64,000 bases of DNA from Microthyrium microscopicum (lineage: Eukaryota; Ascomycota; Dothideomycetes; Microthyriales; Microthyriaceae), in NCBI GenBank assembly GCA_010405405.1, contig MU004234.1:2461988-2525987 (forward strand), read 5' to 3'. The notes beneath the pieces are model-generated. The model saw nothing but the letters and a program-made list of their open reading frames with translations, ran no database searches and was not told the DNA's origin. The translations under genes were made by a program, and so were the position numbers. The stretch's first letter is position 1. Each line of letters begins with the position of its first letter. This document shows, in pieces, positions 23,114 through 34,511 of the stretch.

Positions 23114-25242
23114 TCATTTTGCTCTAAAGCGCTTGAGCGTTGCTTGCCACTTGGGAGAGAGAAATAGGCGAAATAATCCAGGCAGCATAAACACGCCGCC
23201 AGATAACAGTGATAAGAGAACAATCAGAAATCGGCTTGATCGCGATCTTCCAACCAGCGGCGCAGCTATCATCCCGCTTCCAATGAGGAATAATGGCGGT
23301 ACATAAAACCCCGTTGAGATAGACTTGAAGTAGACGGGAAGAGTAATCATGGCCGCAACAGACAGCAAATATGCCAATGTCCACCACTTTCCAGAACCCT
23401 TCAGTAGTGATCGAAATTCTTGGCTTAGCTTAGCCTCCTTCCACGAGAGATCAATAGCTTCAGGTATCGCCCCAACCCGTTTTCGCGTCCTTATGTAGTC
23501 GTTGAGCTGACATTCTGTGAGCATGTCATGTTGAATATTGTCATTGGTTGGCAGATCCCTGATAATGGCATCGGCAAGCTGAAGAATTGCTTTGGTCTCT
23601 CCACAAACAACTCGTTCTTTATTCAATCTCAGGGTGAGGTGGGCCTTCAACCAGAGCAGGAAAGTGCCTAGAGTCCATATGAGCATCAGACAGAGGAAAA
23701 CGAATATCAATATGAATGAGAAGCCCCATTTGAAACTGTTGTTCTGCACACAATTTCCGTTACTCTGCATGTATGCTCCGCTGTAAATTTCTGAGACATT
23801 CCCTAGAGTATACATGCTCTCGCTATAATTGGAGAATGCTTGTTCCCATCCTAGCTTTCTGAGTGATGTAAATTGCTGACTTATAGCGTTAGTGATCGAC
23901 ATATACGTGTCGCGATCGTAAAAAGTTGTTATGTTCAGAACAGGTGACGATATCTTGGAAGCATTGAAGACAGACGTGAGATTAGCAGGACGGTAGAAGC
24001 CATGATCCTTAGTGTCTAGAACAGTTGAGCTGCAGATTTAGCTATTTTGCATTCGGAGCGCTTACAATTTGCCACAATTGATCCGACAACAGAAAGGTCG
24101 GAGTTCGCATCGGAGCAATCTAATAAGAATGTAGAGTTAGCATCGAGTACAAAAGTGGAATAATCCGGCGCGAGGAAGAAAATAGAAATACACGACCGCT
24201 AGGTGTCTTCCTATGTTGATTTACGTTCGTCTTCATTCCTTTCAGCGAAGCCCAGATTGGACACTCAAGCTTTCACGGAAACGAAACTCCAGCACACTGT
24301 ACAAATAGAGAGCGCTCGTGGGCAATTCTGCTGATTCAGGTGCCAATTCCATCCGCCAGTCCATGTATCTTCACTCACCACTATATGTATATATGGGGGA
24401 CAAGCATATTGCATAGTCGTTAGTCATATTGACCCTAGAGCCATCGCGTATGACGTATAGGATTGGATGGAAGCTAGTGGCCTGGTTGTAGTCTCCATTG
24501 TAACTTTGAACGTACGGTGAGGTTTGAGGAGAGTAGGAGGTCATTGCGCTACTAAGCGTTGGGTATGATATGATGAACAGGAGACTCGTGATCATCCATA
24601 GCATTGCCGGTTTTGAACTTAACGCACGGTGTCGGATGAAATCTTCAATTAACATAAGCGTTGACCATACACTAGGTTCCCGATGGAGGAATATCGTTCG
24701 ATAGGTTGGGATTGAGATCGCAGAAGTGGCCATTTCGGTAGTAAGATACTTCGTCAGAACCTTGTAGGAAATGAACGCCAGGACTGTCTGGCCTCCACGT
24801 CCAACTACCTGAGGGAATCATGAGTTTGTAACCGAACAGTGCTCAACAAAAGGCTTACCACATCCCATATCACATCTATGAGCTTCGCTACTCCGAAAGA
24901 GAGGCTTCCTGCCGAGAAAACGATTTCGAAGGGATTGGATGGTTTCCACACATTATAATATCCACTGTATGGTAATCTGGGGTGATCGGGATTGAGGAAA
25001 GACCAAGTATTGTCTATCTGACAGCGAGAAACTGGAGGCGTCCAATTGAAAAGCGTCGAGGCTACCGCCAGCAAGCTAGCCAGAGACCAAATCCAGAGAT
25101 GGAAGAGAAACCATATCACACCTCGCCTCCAGCCAACCTCTTTGCAATCCGCTACAAAGCGTTGCCAGGCACGCTTTATACACCGTAGAAAGATCACAGG
25201 CAAAAGATAAACTTGAAAGCGCTCGCTTGCATTGAGAATCAT
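23114..25242 (-). CDS. Fungal multi-pass membrane protein of unknown function
   Basis: Four exons (24859-25242, 24379-24808, 24066-24119, 23114-24015) join in frame to give about 589 residues. Predicted membrane segments lie in GVIWFLFHLWIWSLASLLAV, in AMLWMITSLLFIISYPTL, in GFSFILIFVFLCLMLIW, and in three C-terminal stretches (YLLSVAAMITLPVYF, VPPLFLIGSGMIAAPL, FLIVLLSLLSGGVFMLPGLF). The FGVAKLIDVIWDVVVGRGGQ segment across the first splice junction is a hallmark of a widespread uncharacterised fungal family. Several NxS/T and Cys residues lie in the loop before the third membrane segment. Intron 2 is unusually long (259 bases), so an additional exon there cannot be excluded. The gene ends about 200 bases from the AT-rich block. 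Confidence 0.8.
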
Positions 25243-26168
25243 GATTGACTGAGTATTTGAATATGATAAAGCAGGAGTGAGTGGGCATTCAAGCTTCTTA
25301 TATCAGTAGACAGTAGTATTGGGATCTCATGCAAGTAGCCTCTTCCAGTCAGTAAATGAGGATAGAACTGGACGCCACATGGACAAACATAGAAAGGGCC
25401 TTTTGCCCAAGTCGCTGGGCAGTGTTATTGGTATTAATTGAAGACACTGTGCAGTCGAGTGCGCGCCCAGCCTGCACTCAGCCTCCCGACACTCAGCCTA
25501 TGGACAGTCAACGGCCAATTCGTTGCACCTGAATCTTGGCAGAGAGTAAGGTTGCATTATGTGGCCGGGTTGCGAATAAAAGCCAGCGAATGACAAGGGT
25601 CAAATCCTAGAACGCCCCAGTCCGTATCACGGTTTCAGCCTTACCACGACGGACACGCTCGGCAGCCACGACAAAGTTGCAACGAAACAAGACAGCGCCC
25701 AAAAACATGTTCATTCCCATACACGCACATAAACTATACCCATCTCTAGCATAATTATATACTTCATAGCTAAACTTCAAACTCTAGCGCAAAAAGCGCT
25801 GCAGAAACAAAAACAGCAAAGGGGTAATCTGGGGGTATCAGGCCGACAAAAGCCAAAAACAACGAATGGTAATAACCAAAAAAGCAACCGCAGAAGCCAA
25901 AAAGAGCTGCAAAAGCCAAACTGAACATTCGAGTCAGGTCGAAAAGGTAATAGCAAAAAGGACATGGAGAAGGCTGTTCAAATTATGCTCAGCAACCTTA
26001 ATCGCTCCGTCCAGTACAGTTCCGGTCCATCAGGCTGAAAATGACGTTCCAATACGGTGGTCGAAGATATGGCCAATTTGTAGAGCCGAAGAACGCGAGA
26101 TAAGTGGCGATATCCAAGGAGGAATCCAGAAAAGAGCTAGACACTCAAAGAGTCTCGAGCAAATAACA
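25243..26168. other. Spacer upstream of the membrane protein gene
   Basis: It holds the promoter side of the membrane-protein gene and the 3' flank of the coiled-coil gene. An open frame on the plus strand at 25866-26348 lies antisense to probable 3' exons of the coiled-coil gene and shows no family features. Confidence 0.5.
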
Positions 26169-29100
26169 CTACTCGGCCGCGGGGTGCAAGTCCGAAATGG
26201 TTTCCAGCATCCTATAACCGCCATTCTCATTAGCCACACTCCCATCTCCAGTCCTACCATCAAGGGTTTCCACTTACCGGTGTGTCTCATTCAAACTACT
26301 CTCATTCAACTCCTCCAGCCCCCTAGCCGCTTCAGAGAGCGCACCTAACTATAAGTAAAAACAACATTAGCAAGACTTCAAACATGGCAAAAGCGATAAA
26401 ACAAGCAAGCGGAGTGGGCTAGGCTTGGGGAAGTGACCCAACCCCCACCCAAGCAGCAGCAAATCAACCAAACGACCAAGCATCGTCGCACGCAGCACAA
26501 GGGGCGTGGTAGCGCGCACCGTTCCTTCTACCGATAGACCGCCGTTGGCTTCGAGAGAATCGTCTAGGAGTGAATTTTCAGGCATGTCCGAAAAGGCACC
26601 GGAATCGTCATAATCATCGGGCTCGTTGGCATCGCGGGTGTGGATGGTGGGTTGGGAAGATTCAGGGGCTTTGGGTGCCCATTTGCTGTCGCCGAGGCCG
26701 GGACTTGAGGCGGCTGGTGAGGTGGTGGATTCGTCTTTGGGAATGGCGCGGACGGGGGTGGAATGAGAGGAGAGATGGGAGGAGGATCTTACATCTTTCT
26801 CGTCGATGGACGAGGAGGCGATTTTGTCGAGTTGGTTGGTCTTTGCGGTTAGTTGGTTTTTCATGTCCTGGAACACGGATTCAGACGCCTTGATCTTGGA
26901 TTCAAGCTCCTTCTGGCTAGCCAAGTGGGCGTCCTGGAGTTTCTTGTAGCGAGCCTTTTCTTCATTGAGGTCGTTCTTGAGAGTGGCATTCTCAATCATG
27001 GTTTCTGAGGCGTCATTGGCGGCTTCTTCGGCCTTTTCGAGACGTGATTTGAGGGTGGTGTTTGCGGCTTCGAGCTCCTTCTTAAGAGTGGCTAGGTCGT
27101 TCTCGTAGGCAGCCTTAAGGTCGGCAAGAGCGAAAGCATGGCCGGACTCAACATCTTTCTTAGAGGCTTCGATTTTCTTGGTGTGCTCATCTTCTAGGGT
27201 ACTGATTGTCTTGGAGTGGCTAGCTTTTAGCTCATCAAGTGCCTTGGCGTGCTCTTCCTTGGTAGTGGTAAGCTTTTTCAATGCTGCAGCGTGCTTTGTC
27301 TTTTGAGTATCGTCGTGCTCTTTCTTCGCACCGTCCATCTGCTTCTGTAGTGATTCGAGCGATGCTTGATGTGTCTTCTCGACGTCCGCAAGTTTGTCTT
27401 GGAGCGACTTATTATCCTTTTCCAAAGCAGCAAGCTTCTCGGAATCAGCACTACCGCTATTCGTCATCTCTTCCAGTTTGCTTGCGTGTGAAGTCTTGAG
27501 CTCCTCAAGTTCCTTGGCATGTGCCGCCTTGAGCGATTCTAACTCCTCTGAAGTAGATGCATGCGACGCCTTGAGAGTCTCGAGCTCCTTCGCATGTGCC
27601 GCCTTTGCTGTATCCAACTTTTTCTTGTTCGCGGTCTTTGCGTTATCGAGTTTCTTCGCGTGTGCTGCCTTAGCTCCATCTAATTCCTCGGACGTAGCAG
27701 CATGTTTTGACTGGACATCAGTGATCTTCTCAAGCAACTGTTTGTTATCAGCTTCCAGAGCGGCTAGTTTCTCGGTATCAGCGCCTCCACTCTCCTTAGC
27801 CGTCTTGAGCTCCTCAAGTGTCTTTTGATGCGCAGCTTTGGTGGTTTCCAGTTCAGTTGCAGCAGAAGCATGTTGAGTTTGCACTTCAGCGAGCTTTGAC
27901 TGGAACTCGGTCTGAAGTTGCTCAACCTGTGCAGCATGACCCTTAGTAGCGTCCTCCCGGGCAGAGGTGAGAGCGGCATCGTGTGTCGATTGGACTTCAT
28001 TAAGCTTGGCGGCGTGGTCGTCTTGAAGGCTGACTTCTCGTTCTTTGAGCGAGGACTCATGCTTGGACGTAAGGTCCGCAGCTATTTTCTCGGCGTGATC
28101 CTTTGCGGCCTTGAGTTCAGCCTGGATTTTGGAGATGGCAGAAGCGTGGCCCTCCTCAGCTGAGCTATTGGCAAGGGTAAGAGACTCGATGGTCTTCTTC
28201 AGACCAGTAAGAATGGACTCGTGCTCTTCGCTGCTAGACGCTTGTGAAGACTCGAGAGTGTAAAATCGTGATTGCAGATCAGTGTGCTGTTCAGTAAGTT
28301 CCTTGAGCTTGGTAGAGTGCTCCTCGCCTGCCGAAGCGAGCGCAGCCTGATGTTCAGCAACTGCCTTCTCAAGCTTCGATTGATGTTCTTCCTGTTGCGT
28401 GGATGATGATTCCTTGATAGCAGCAAGCTCTTTCTCAATAGAATTGGCAGACTCCTTGGCTTCAGCTAGTGCGGTAGCAGATGATTTGGCAGCAGCTTCA
28501 AGTTCTGCTAGCTCCGCGTCCTTCTTCTCTAGAGCGGCAGTCAAAGCTTTCTTTTCTTCCTCGACCTTGCTGAGCGAAGTTCCAGTCTTTTCGTTCGCGG
28601 CAGATAATTCCAATTCCAGCTTCTCGATCTTGTCCTTGAGCTCAGAATTTTCAGTTGAGACATCTTTTTTAGTAGCAAGGCCTTCCTGGATTTCGTTCTG
28701 CAGACCCTCAACAACAGCACTCAACTCAGCCTTCTCTTGGTCGGAGTTTTTGACATCTTCCTGTAGTTTGGCAACGGTCGCAGTCAAATTCTCCGCCTCG
28801 GAGCGGGCAGTAGAGAGTGATTCTATCGACGTCTTGGCCTGGTCTGCATTGCTATCCAAATCCTTCCGCAGGGTCTCAATCTGAGCAGCCATTGCCGTCT
28901 TTTCATCCTTGTGATGCTGTTCAAGCTCCTTGATGTTATCCTGTAGCTTCTCAACGGTTCGGCCTCCATCCGACTTGTCCTGTTCGAGAGCCTTCAAGTC
29001 GTTTTGCAGTTTCTCCAGGGTTTCCTTGCTGATAGATATTTGTTCTTCTCTAGCTTTGATTTCGTCTTCGTGAGTCTTCTTGATCGAAGCAAGATCCTCA

Positions 29101-30618
29101 TGCAACTTTGACTCGCGCTCAGACGATTCAGAGTGGTTCTGCTCAGCAGAAGCTAGTTTCTGTTTAGTCTGCTCGACATCCGCCTTGAGCTCTTCAAGCT
29201 GCTTCAAAGTATCAGCAGAAGCACCCTTTTCGCTTTCAAATGTTTCCTTGAGCTTAGCCAGCTCGGCTTGGACGGCTTCAAGGTCGCTGGAAGCTGACTT
29301 GGATGTCTCAAGCTCAGTTTCAAGGCCAGAGATCTTGGATTCAGAATCGGTCTTGAAGGCCGAGAATTCGGAAGCTACGTTCTCATGGTCGGCTTTCGCG
29401 GTTTCAAGTTCCTGCGAGGTTGCAGCAATCTTCTCCTCCTTTTCCTTAATTTCTGCTTGCAGCGTCTCTAGCTGTTCTTTATGCTTATCTTCCAAATCAG
29501 ACATGGCTTCAGCCTTCAACGAAGCAAGCCGGTCGCCGATCGACTTCTCACCATCTTCCGATTCTTTGGGCACTGGAGCTTCAGTCTCTTTCGTGGTATC
29601 GGTGCCTTTAGCAGCATCGACCTTGTGCTTCCAGTATTCGACTTCCTGTTCAAGGCCACGTATTTGCTCTTCCATCTGTTCTCTCTTTGTAGACTCGGCT
29701 GTCAGCGTTTGCATTACCCGGGTAACTCTCTCATGGTGGTCAGGTCTTACAGCTGCGGAAGCTGCTGCGGAAGGGGCACTATCACAATTAGTAAATTAAC
29801 ATAAATTCAAAGGGTGAGACATACGCAGCCTTGGATTTCAAAGCAGAAGTCGTCGAGGGGGCCGATCTCGCGGTAGTCGTGGTTCTGCTAGCCAGTCCAG
29901 TGGTTGGGGCTTTCGTGGTAGGCTTCGTGACGGTCGAAGTGCGGGCTGTAGTAGGTGGTGCTCCCACGCGAGATCTCGCCGGGCTAGTTTTGGTATCCGT
30001 CGTCGCTGTTCGCGAGGTCATGCCTGGCCGGCTTGTAGTGGAGGATGCCAAGGTTGTCCGTCGCTCTGCGCCCGCTGTCGCTGGTGTTCTTGCGGTGGTA
30101 GCAGGTGTCCGTCCAGTAGCCAAACTACTTCTGGCAGCCGTTGTACCAATTGTCCGCTTGGGCAGGCCATTGGCCGTCTTCTTCTCATCGCCGGACGTAA
30201 GATTGCCATGAGATTCTTGATCTGAAACAGACGACTTGGATGCGGTTGTGAGGCGGCGAGCAGACGAGGTAGTAGGAGCAGCAGCTCTCACTGGAGGCTT
30301 GTTTAGACTAGTTCCAATCTTCGAGCGAGATAGTGAGCTGGTAGCAGTTGGTCTAGTAGTCGTGCTGGAAGACAGAGAGCTTGATTTTGGTGCAGCACCA
30401 ACAACACCACGCTTGGGAACACCAGAAACACCAGTCAAGCCACGCTTTGCAGATGTACCAGCGGCAGCGGTTTTTGTAGCGATTGGTGACCGTGACGTCT
30501 TTGGAGATGATGGAGCAGGGGCTGCAGCGGCCGGAGATTCGCTCGCAGGTTCGGGAGTATCAAGCACAGGAGCTGGAGTAGGCTCAGCAGTGGGTGATTC
30601 GGTAGTGGAATCGGCCAT
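26169..30618 (-). CDS. Giant coiled-coil protein with basic Ser/Thr-rich head
   Basis: Exon 1 (29825-30618) encodes a Ser/Thr/Pro/Ala-rich basic head with repeated RTPATTAR-like phrases. A 46-base intron (GTATGT donor, ATAG acceptor) leads to the long exon starting at 29778. From about residue 275 to 1,270 the protein is almost unbroken coiled coil, rich in Glu, Lys, Ala and Leu with repeated phrases such as AAHAKELE and LAALEADNK. Then comes a Ser/Pro-rich, acidic tail. If the long exon runs to its stop at 26367 the product is 1,401 residues. Good splice signals at 26348-26352 and 26277, with an acceptor at 26212, suggest two extra 3' exons (26278-26348, 26169-26210) and a different C-terminus. 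Similar fungal proteins have been annotated as M-protein-repeat or filament-like; a scaffold role is an inference. Confidence 0.8.
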
Positions 30619-32334
30619 GGTGGATTATAGTAAAGAAAGAAGCAAAAGAAGCAATGAAGAATGAATTGGAACGAAGAAAGGACAGAAGCTAGATGGCGGA
30701 GTGGAAAGGGGGCCTGGCAATGAGCTTTAAATTATATTCGAGAGGTAAGACAGGGGTGGGTGTGAGGCTTGAGGATGTGAAGCAAGGTCGTGATGATAAG
30801 ACAGACGCAATTTTGCAAGCGAGCTGAAGATGGCCAAAGGGGTAATTGAGTCACAAACGAGGTTTTGGCGATGAAGAAAATAAGAGTATAAACAGCGCAA
30901 TGGAGTGTATGGAGAGGATGAGAAGGATCATGGGAAGAAGCTGCAGAGTTCAGTTGACGCTAAACAGCACGATGCATCAAGCTGCCGTCAGGGAAGGCGC
31001 GTTACTGGATACACGTTGGATCAACGCCAAAATTGGGCAGTCACGATCTGTGCACAGGCTGGCTTGACTGCTTTGGGGAGGAACAGAACGAAAGACGCGC
31101 CTGCTGTCAATGTCAACCCGTCCCGGCGCGCCTTCCTATTCGCTACTTGCATTAGTTCCTTCAAGTTCCTTCCGAACTTCGGCCCCGGATTTACCCTGAA
31201 ATCTCCAATTTTCTCCAACTTCACCGCATCCTTCGTGTACTACAACCCATCAATATCTAGCACTTTGACGCTCAACGGTAGCAAAAACACCAGCCTGAAG
31301 CTATAGTTACGTTCTTCCAGTTGTGTCTATAAATTTTTCGCTCCTGTAATCTTTCGTATCTCGCAAGATCTAGCAATTTCGACGGCGCGCTGTTCGATTT
31401 CACGTCGATGGAAACTGAATGGCTTGCTTTCTTTACTCGTTTGTGAAATGCTTCTTTTTATGCTATACTCGTTGCTGTCTAGCTGCACACTCCAGTTCTG
31501 TTAAATATTGTAGCCTGATTGAAAATCAAGAGCTGGGAATCATACTCGAACAGCCCAATAGCCTATGGACAGCCACCAGGATATCTCAAAGCACACCTCA
31601 GTCACCTGGATCCAAAATACCGTCAAAGAGATAGAAAAGGACCAACAAATCAATCCTGGCATCAGCGAACTTACGATATTGTTCTATGACTTGGAATATG
31701 CTTTGCTGGCAAAAAGAAGAATTTGCTCTCGTCGAGGATTGAACCAGCAAAAACTCGCCAGGAATGGACACCGTCGAATTCTTCGTCCTGTACTCTACTT
31801 CGAGGCTAGTGTATTCTGGTCGCATTCCCTTTGTAGTTAATAAAGCCGCAAAGTGTCGGACAGTTTCCCCGGACAGAAAAGGTCCCGCTTAGTGTTGGCA
31901 AACGGCAAAATTTCAGAAATTTGAATATATGATGCTTCAAGCTTCCTTTTTGATGCCAGCTACTTTTTCTCTCTAACATCAACAGATTCATCAAATGTGA
32001 AAGATACTTCTCCGGCACGTCGCGATTGGATTCCTATGTTTCCATATATTTCTAGATATGTCAGACCAATACATGGCATCAGGACTAAACGGCAAAATAA
32101 AAGGCATGCTTTGTTCAATGGCGACGGCTGCTCGCACCTCTTTGGAAAGAGCCAGCGAAATTTCCCAGTGCATTCGATAATCTGTGTCAAGGTTCCTTTA
32201 GGTTGGTTAATACAGCACTGTCTGCTTTGCACAATACTTGGTAAACATTGTAAGCAATCAATTATAATATTCTAGCAAACATTCCATTCATCCCACCAAG
32301 CCGCTATATAAACATCAAGCTCTCAAAGAACGTC
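30619..32334. other. Gene-free spacer of about 1.7 kb
   Basis: It lies between the start of the coiled-coil gene and the stop of the first membrane/F-box-like gene. Purine-rich leader-like sequence occurs next to 30619. Several short open frames on both strands (for example 30905-31306) show no family features. No tRNA-like fold was found by eye. Confidence 0.5.
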
Positions 32335-33999
32335 TCAACTACGTACCATAACCTCCTCCATCTGACCAGCACCAGACGTCTCCACATCCTCCTGAGCTTC
32401 CCCCTTTCTACCCCAACCAGGATGCATACCATGCCGACACTCTTTCCCACACCTAGTGCAAATCCAGAATCTCACAAATCCACCAACAGCAGCTTTACAC
32501 CCATGACACACTGCCCGCCTACTCTCCACCTGATCCCGCTCACAAATATCCGTCTCGTGCTTTCTGTTCCACCGGTCTGTGAGCTTCTCTGCGCCTAGTA
32601 TCTCACAGAACTTGCAGCAATTCGCGATCGGTCGTTTTGTACACTGACAGCGGTATCGCGTTTTATACGTTGTGTTGGCTTGCGTGTTGAAGCAGCTCAC
32701 GCAGTAGAGTTTGCAGAGAGTGTGGTCATCGACCATTATCATGCTATAATATCTGGTCTCTCTGACTTCACAGTCTGCGCACATGGTGATTGCGCAGTGT
32801 GGGCAGCGGGTGCGGGTGGGTGCGTTGCAGGTGTATCTTTGCCAGTGGAGGGATAGTTGGCGGAAGTTGCGTTCGTTGAGGAATATGATGTGCCAGAGGT
32901 GTTTAGAGGTCAGGGACAGGTTGACAATGTCGCAGTAGTCTAGGTTGCGGGTGACTTGGACGAGGATGTCGTAGCTCAGGTAGATTCCGAGTTTGGTTTC
33001 AGTCATGGTGTTTTCGATGGCGGTGGGTTGGAAGCGGCGCTTTAATTGTCGTTGGAGTAGCTTCTCTTTACTTTCGGCTGTTTTGCGATTCAAAGACCGC
33101 CATAGAGAAGCTGTAGCGCGCCAAATGCAGTTTATGATTTGCGAGATACCTACGACGCCTTTGGCTGAATATCGATATGTGATCCAGATATATCGATGGC
33201 AGACGCGTGGGAGAAAAAATACCACCAAAGTCGGTAAGAGTATAAGCCCACAATCCACGAAACAAAACATCAAAAATCCACCAGAGAGCTGTGATGTCCG
33301 CGCCCATGGCCACCCTTGAAAATGAGCAAAAAAGTAGCGCCCTCCGCAGTCGGTATAAGTATTCCGAACAAAGTGGTTCGGTCTGCCCCATATCAGCGCA
33401 AAATTACACACCGCAGTTACTAGTAGGAAGCCTGCCATTACATGACCCTGTATAACCATCCAGATATAGTCTTTGCAAGCCTCTAGCGGATTTGAGTCAG
33501 GATTTGAATGTTTCGCGGCCTGGGCTACGTGTACGAAAAAGCCCTTTTCGCCTGGAAGTGCGCCATATGTCTTCAAATCGTGAGCTTTACAGCCGGACAT
33601 TGGTAGGAAAGAGGCGATGCGGATTCTTGGATAGATTAAGCCAGCGGCTAGTGCTGCATCTATCACTGCGAAGGTGAAGGCTGGAAGACCCACAACTGCA
33701 GCTGCTGGGAATGCGGTGAGAAGAGTCCAGACAAAAGCCATCGGGGCCTAGAGTTGTTAGGTTAGATACAGTTACTATTGGTCTTGCTTTGAGTAAAATA
33801 AGGCATTGGAGCTTACAAAAACTGCAGAAAGCTCTAACCACTTCCCCAGCTGTGCATAGTGCGAAGCTGATTTGAGATTTGTATTGTGCCGGAAATTGTT
33901 CCACAAATCGACAGTGACTCCAGTCAGAACTATCAATGGAATGACTAAAACCAACCGAATGGTTACAGAAATAAGAGTTGCATCTCGACGCTCAGCCAT
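32335..33999 (-). CDS. Membrane-segment/F-box-like/Cys-rich protein, paralogue A
   Basis: Exon 1 (33817-33999) starts MAERRDATLISVTIRL and exon 2 (32335-33747) follows in frame, giving 531 residues. Hydrophobic segments occur near residues 10-28, 63-98, 160-180 and 215-240. A stretch near 316-352 (YLSYDILVQVTRNLDYCDIVNLSLTSKHL) resembles an F-box. Cysteine pairs then follow: CPHCAITMCADCE, YCVSCF, RCQC, CCKFC, CHGC and ICTRCGKECRHGMHPGW, which could bind zinc. Fungal F-box proteins usually lack membrane segments, so the combination is odd. The neighbour at 34512-36177 is a clear paralogue with the same intron position. A GTACGT sequence overlapping the last codons could allow alternative 3' splicing. 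Function is unknown; a membrane-tethered ubiquitin-ligase adaptor is only one possibility. Confidence 0.8.
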
Positions 34000-34511
34000 A
34001 ATGTTCTGGGTCCTCTTCTGCAGCTTCGGTTGGCTATCGCTGATGATTGGCCATGAAAAGATTGTTGTTCGAACAAGTAAGAAGTTTGACAAGTTTGTTC
34101 GAGGAAGATGACTGTCTTCTGACGGTAGATATGTATAGTAGGTAGGAAGCGAGAAAGCCGCCAGTCACTCTGGACACAGAGGAAGCAGGTGGTAGTGGAC
34201 GCTAAACAATTTCATGTAGTATTTTGCATGCGCCTCTAATTACTACCTTCAAATATCACTGAATGATGCGAGATATGGTTCCAAGATCACACCGAACCCA
34301 ATATCTGTTGTGGATATAAGTTCTTGGCTCCAGTTGAAGCCTACAGCATCAAGTTTATTCAATCGGTACCATAGAACCTACTGCTGAATCCTAGGATCGG
34401 TAGTCAGAGTGAGCTAAGTTATTACCATTCATAAGCAGACTAAGTTTTCGTAGCTGTTCAGATTGTCGAACACTATGACTTGAGTCCAAAGCACATACTT
34501 CCTAGATCTAT
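34000..34511. other. Spacer between the two paralogues
   Basis: About 510 bases containing the upstream region of paralogue A and the 3' flank of paralogue B. No gene is seen. Confidence 0.6.

Noticed and set aside
25866-26348. 160-codon plus-strand frame
   Set aside because: It lies opposite probable 3' exons of the coiled-coil gene and shows no known motif.
27394-28884. Long open frames on the plus strand opposite the coiled-coil gene
   Set aside because: They are Ser-rich mirror frames caused by the Glu/Lys/Ala codon bias of the real minus-strand gene.
30905-31306. 133-codon plus-strand frame upstream of the coiled-coil gene
   Set aside because: No motif and weak coding composition; more likely promoter and leader DNA.
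31718-31750. GGTTCAATCC on the minus strand resembling a tRNA T-arm
   Set aside because: The flanking bases do not pair as a T-stem and no cloverleaf is possible nearby.
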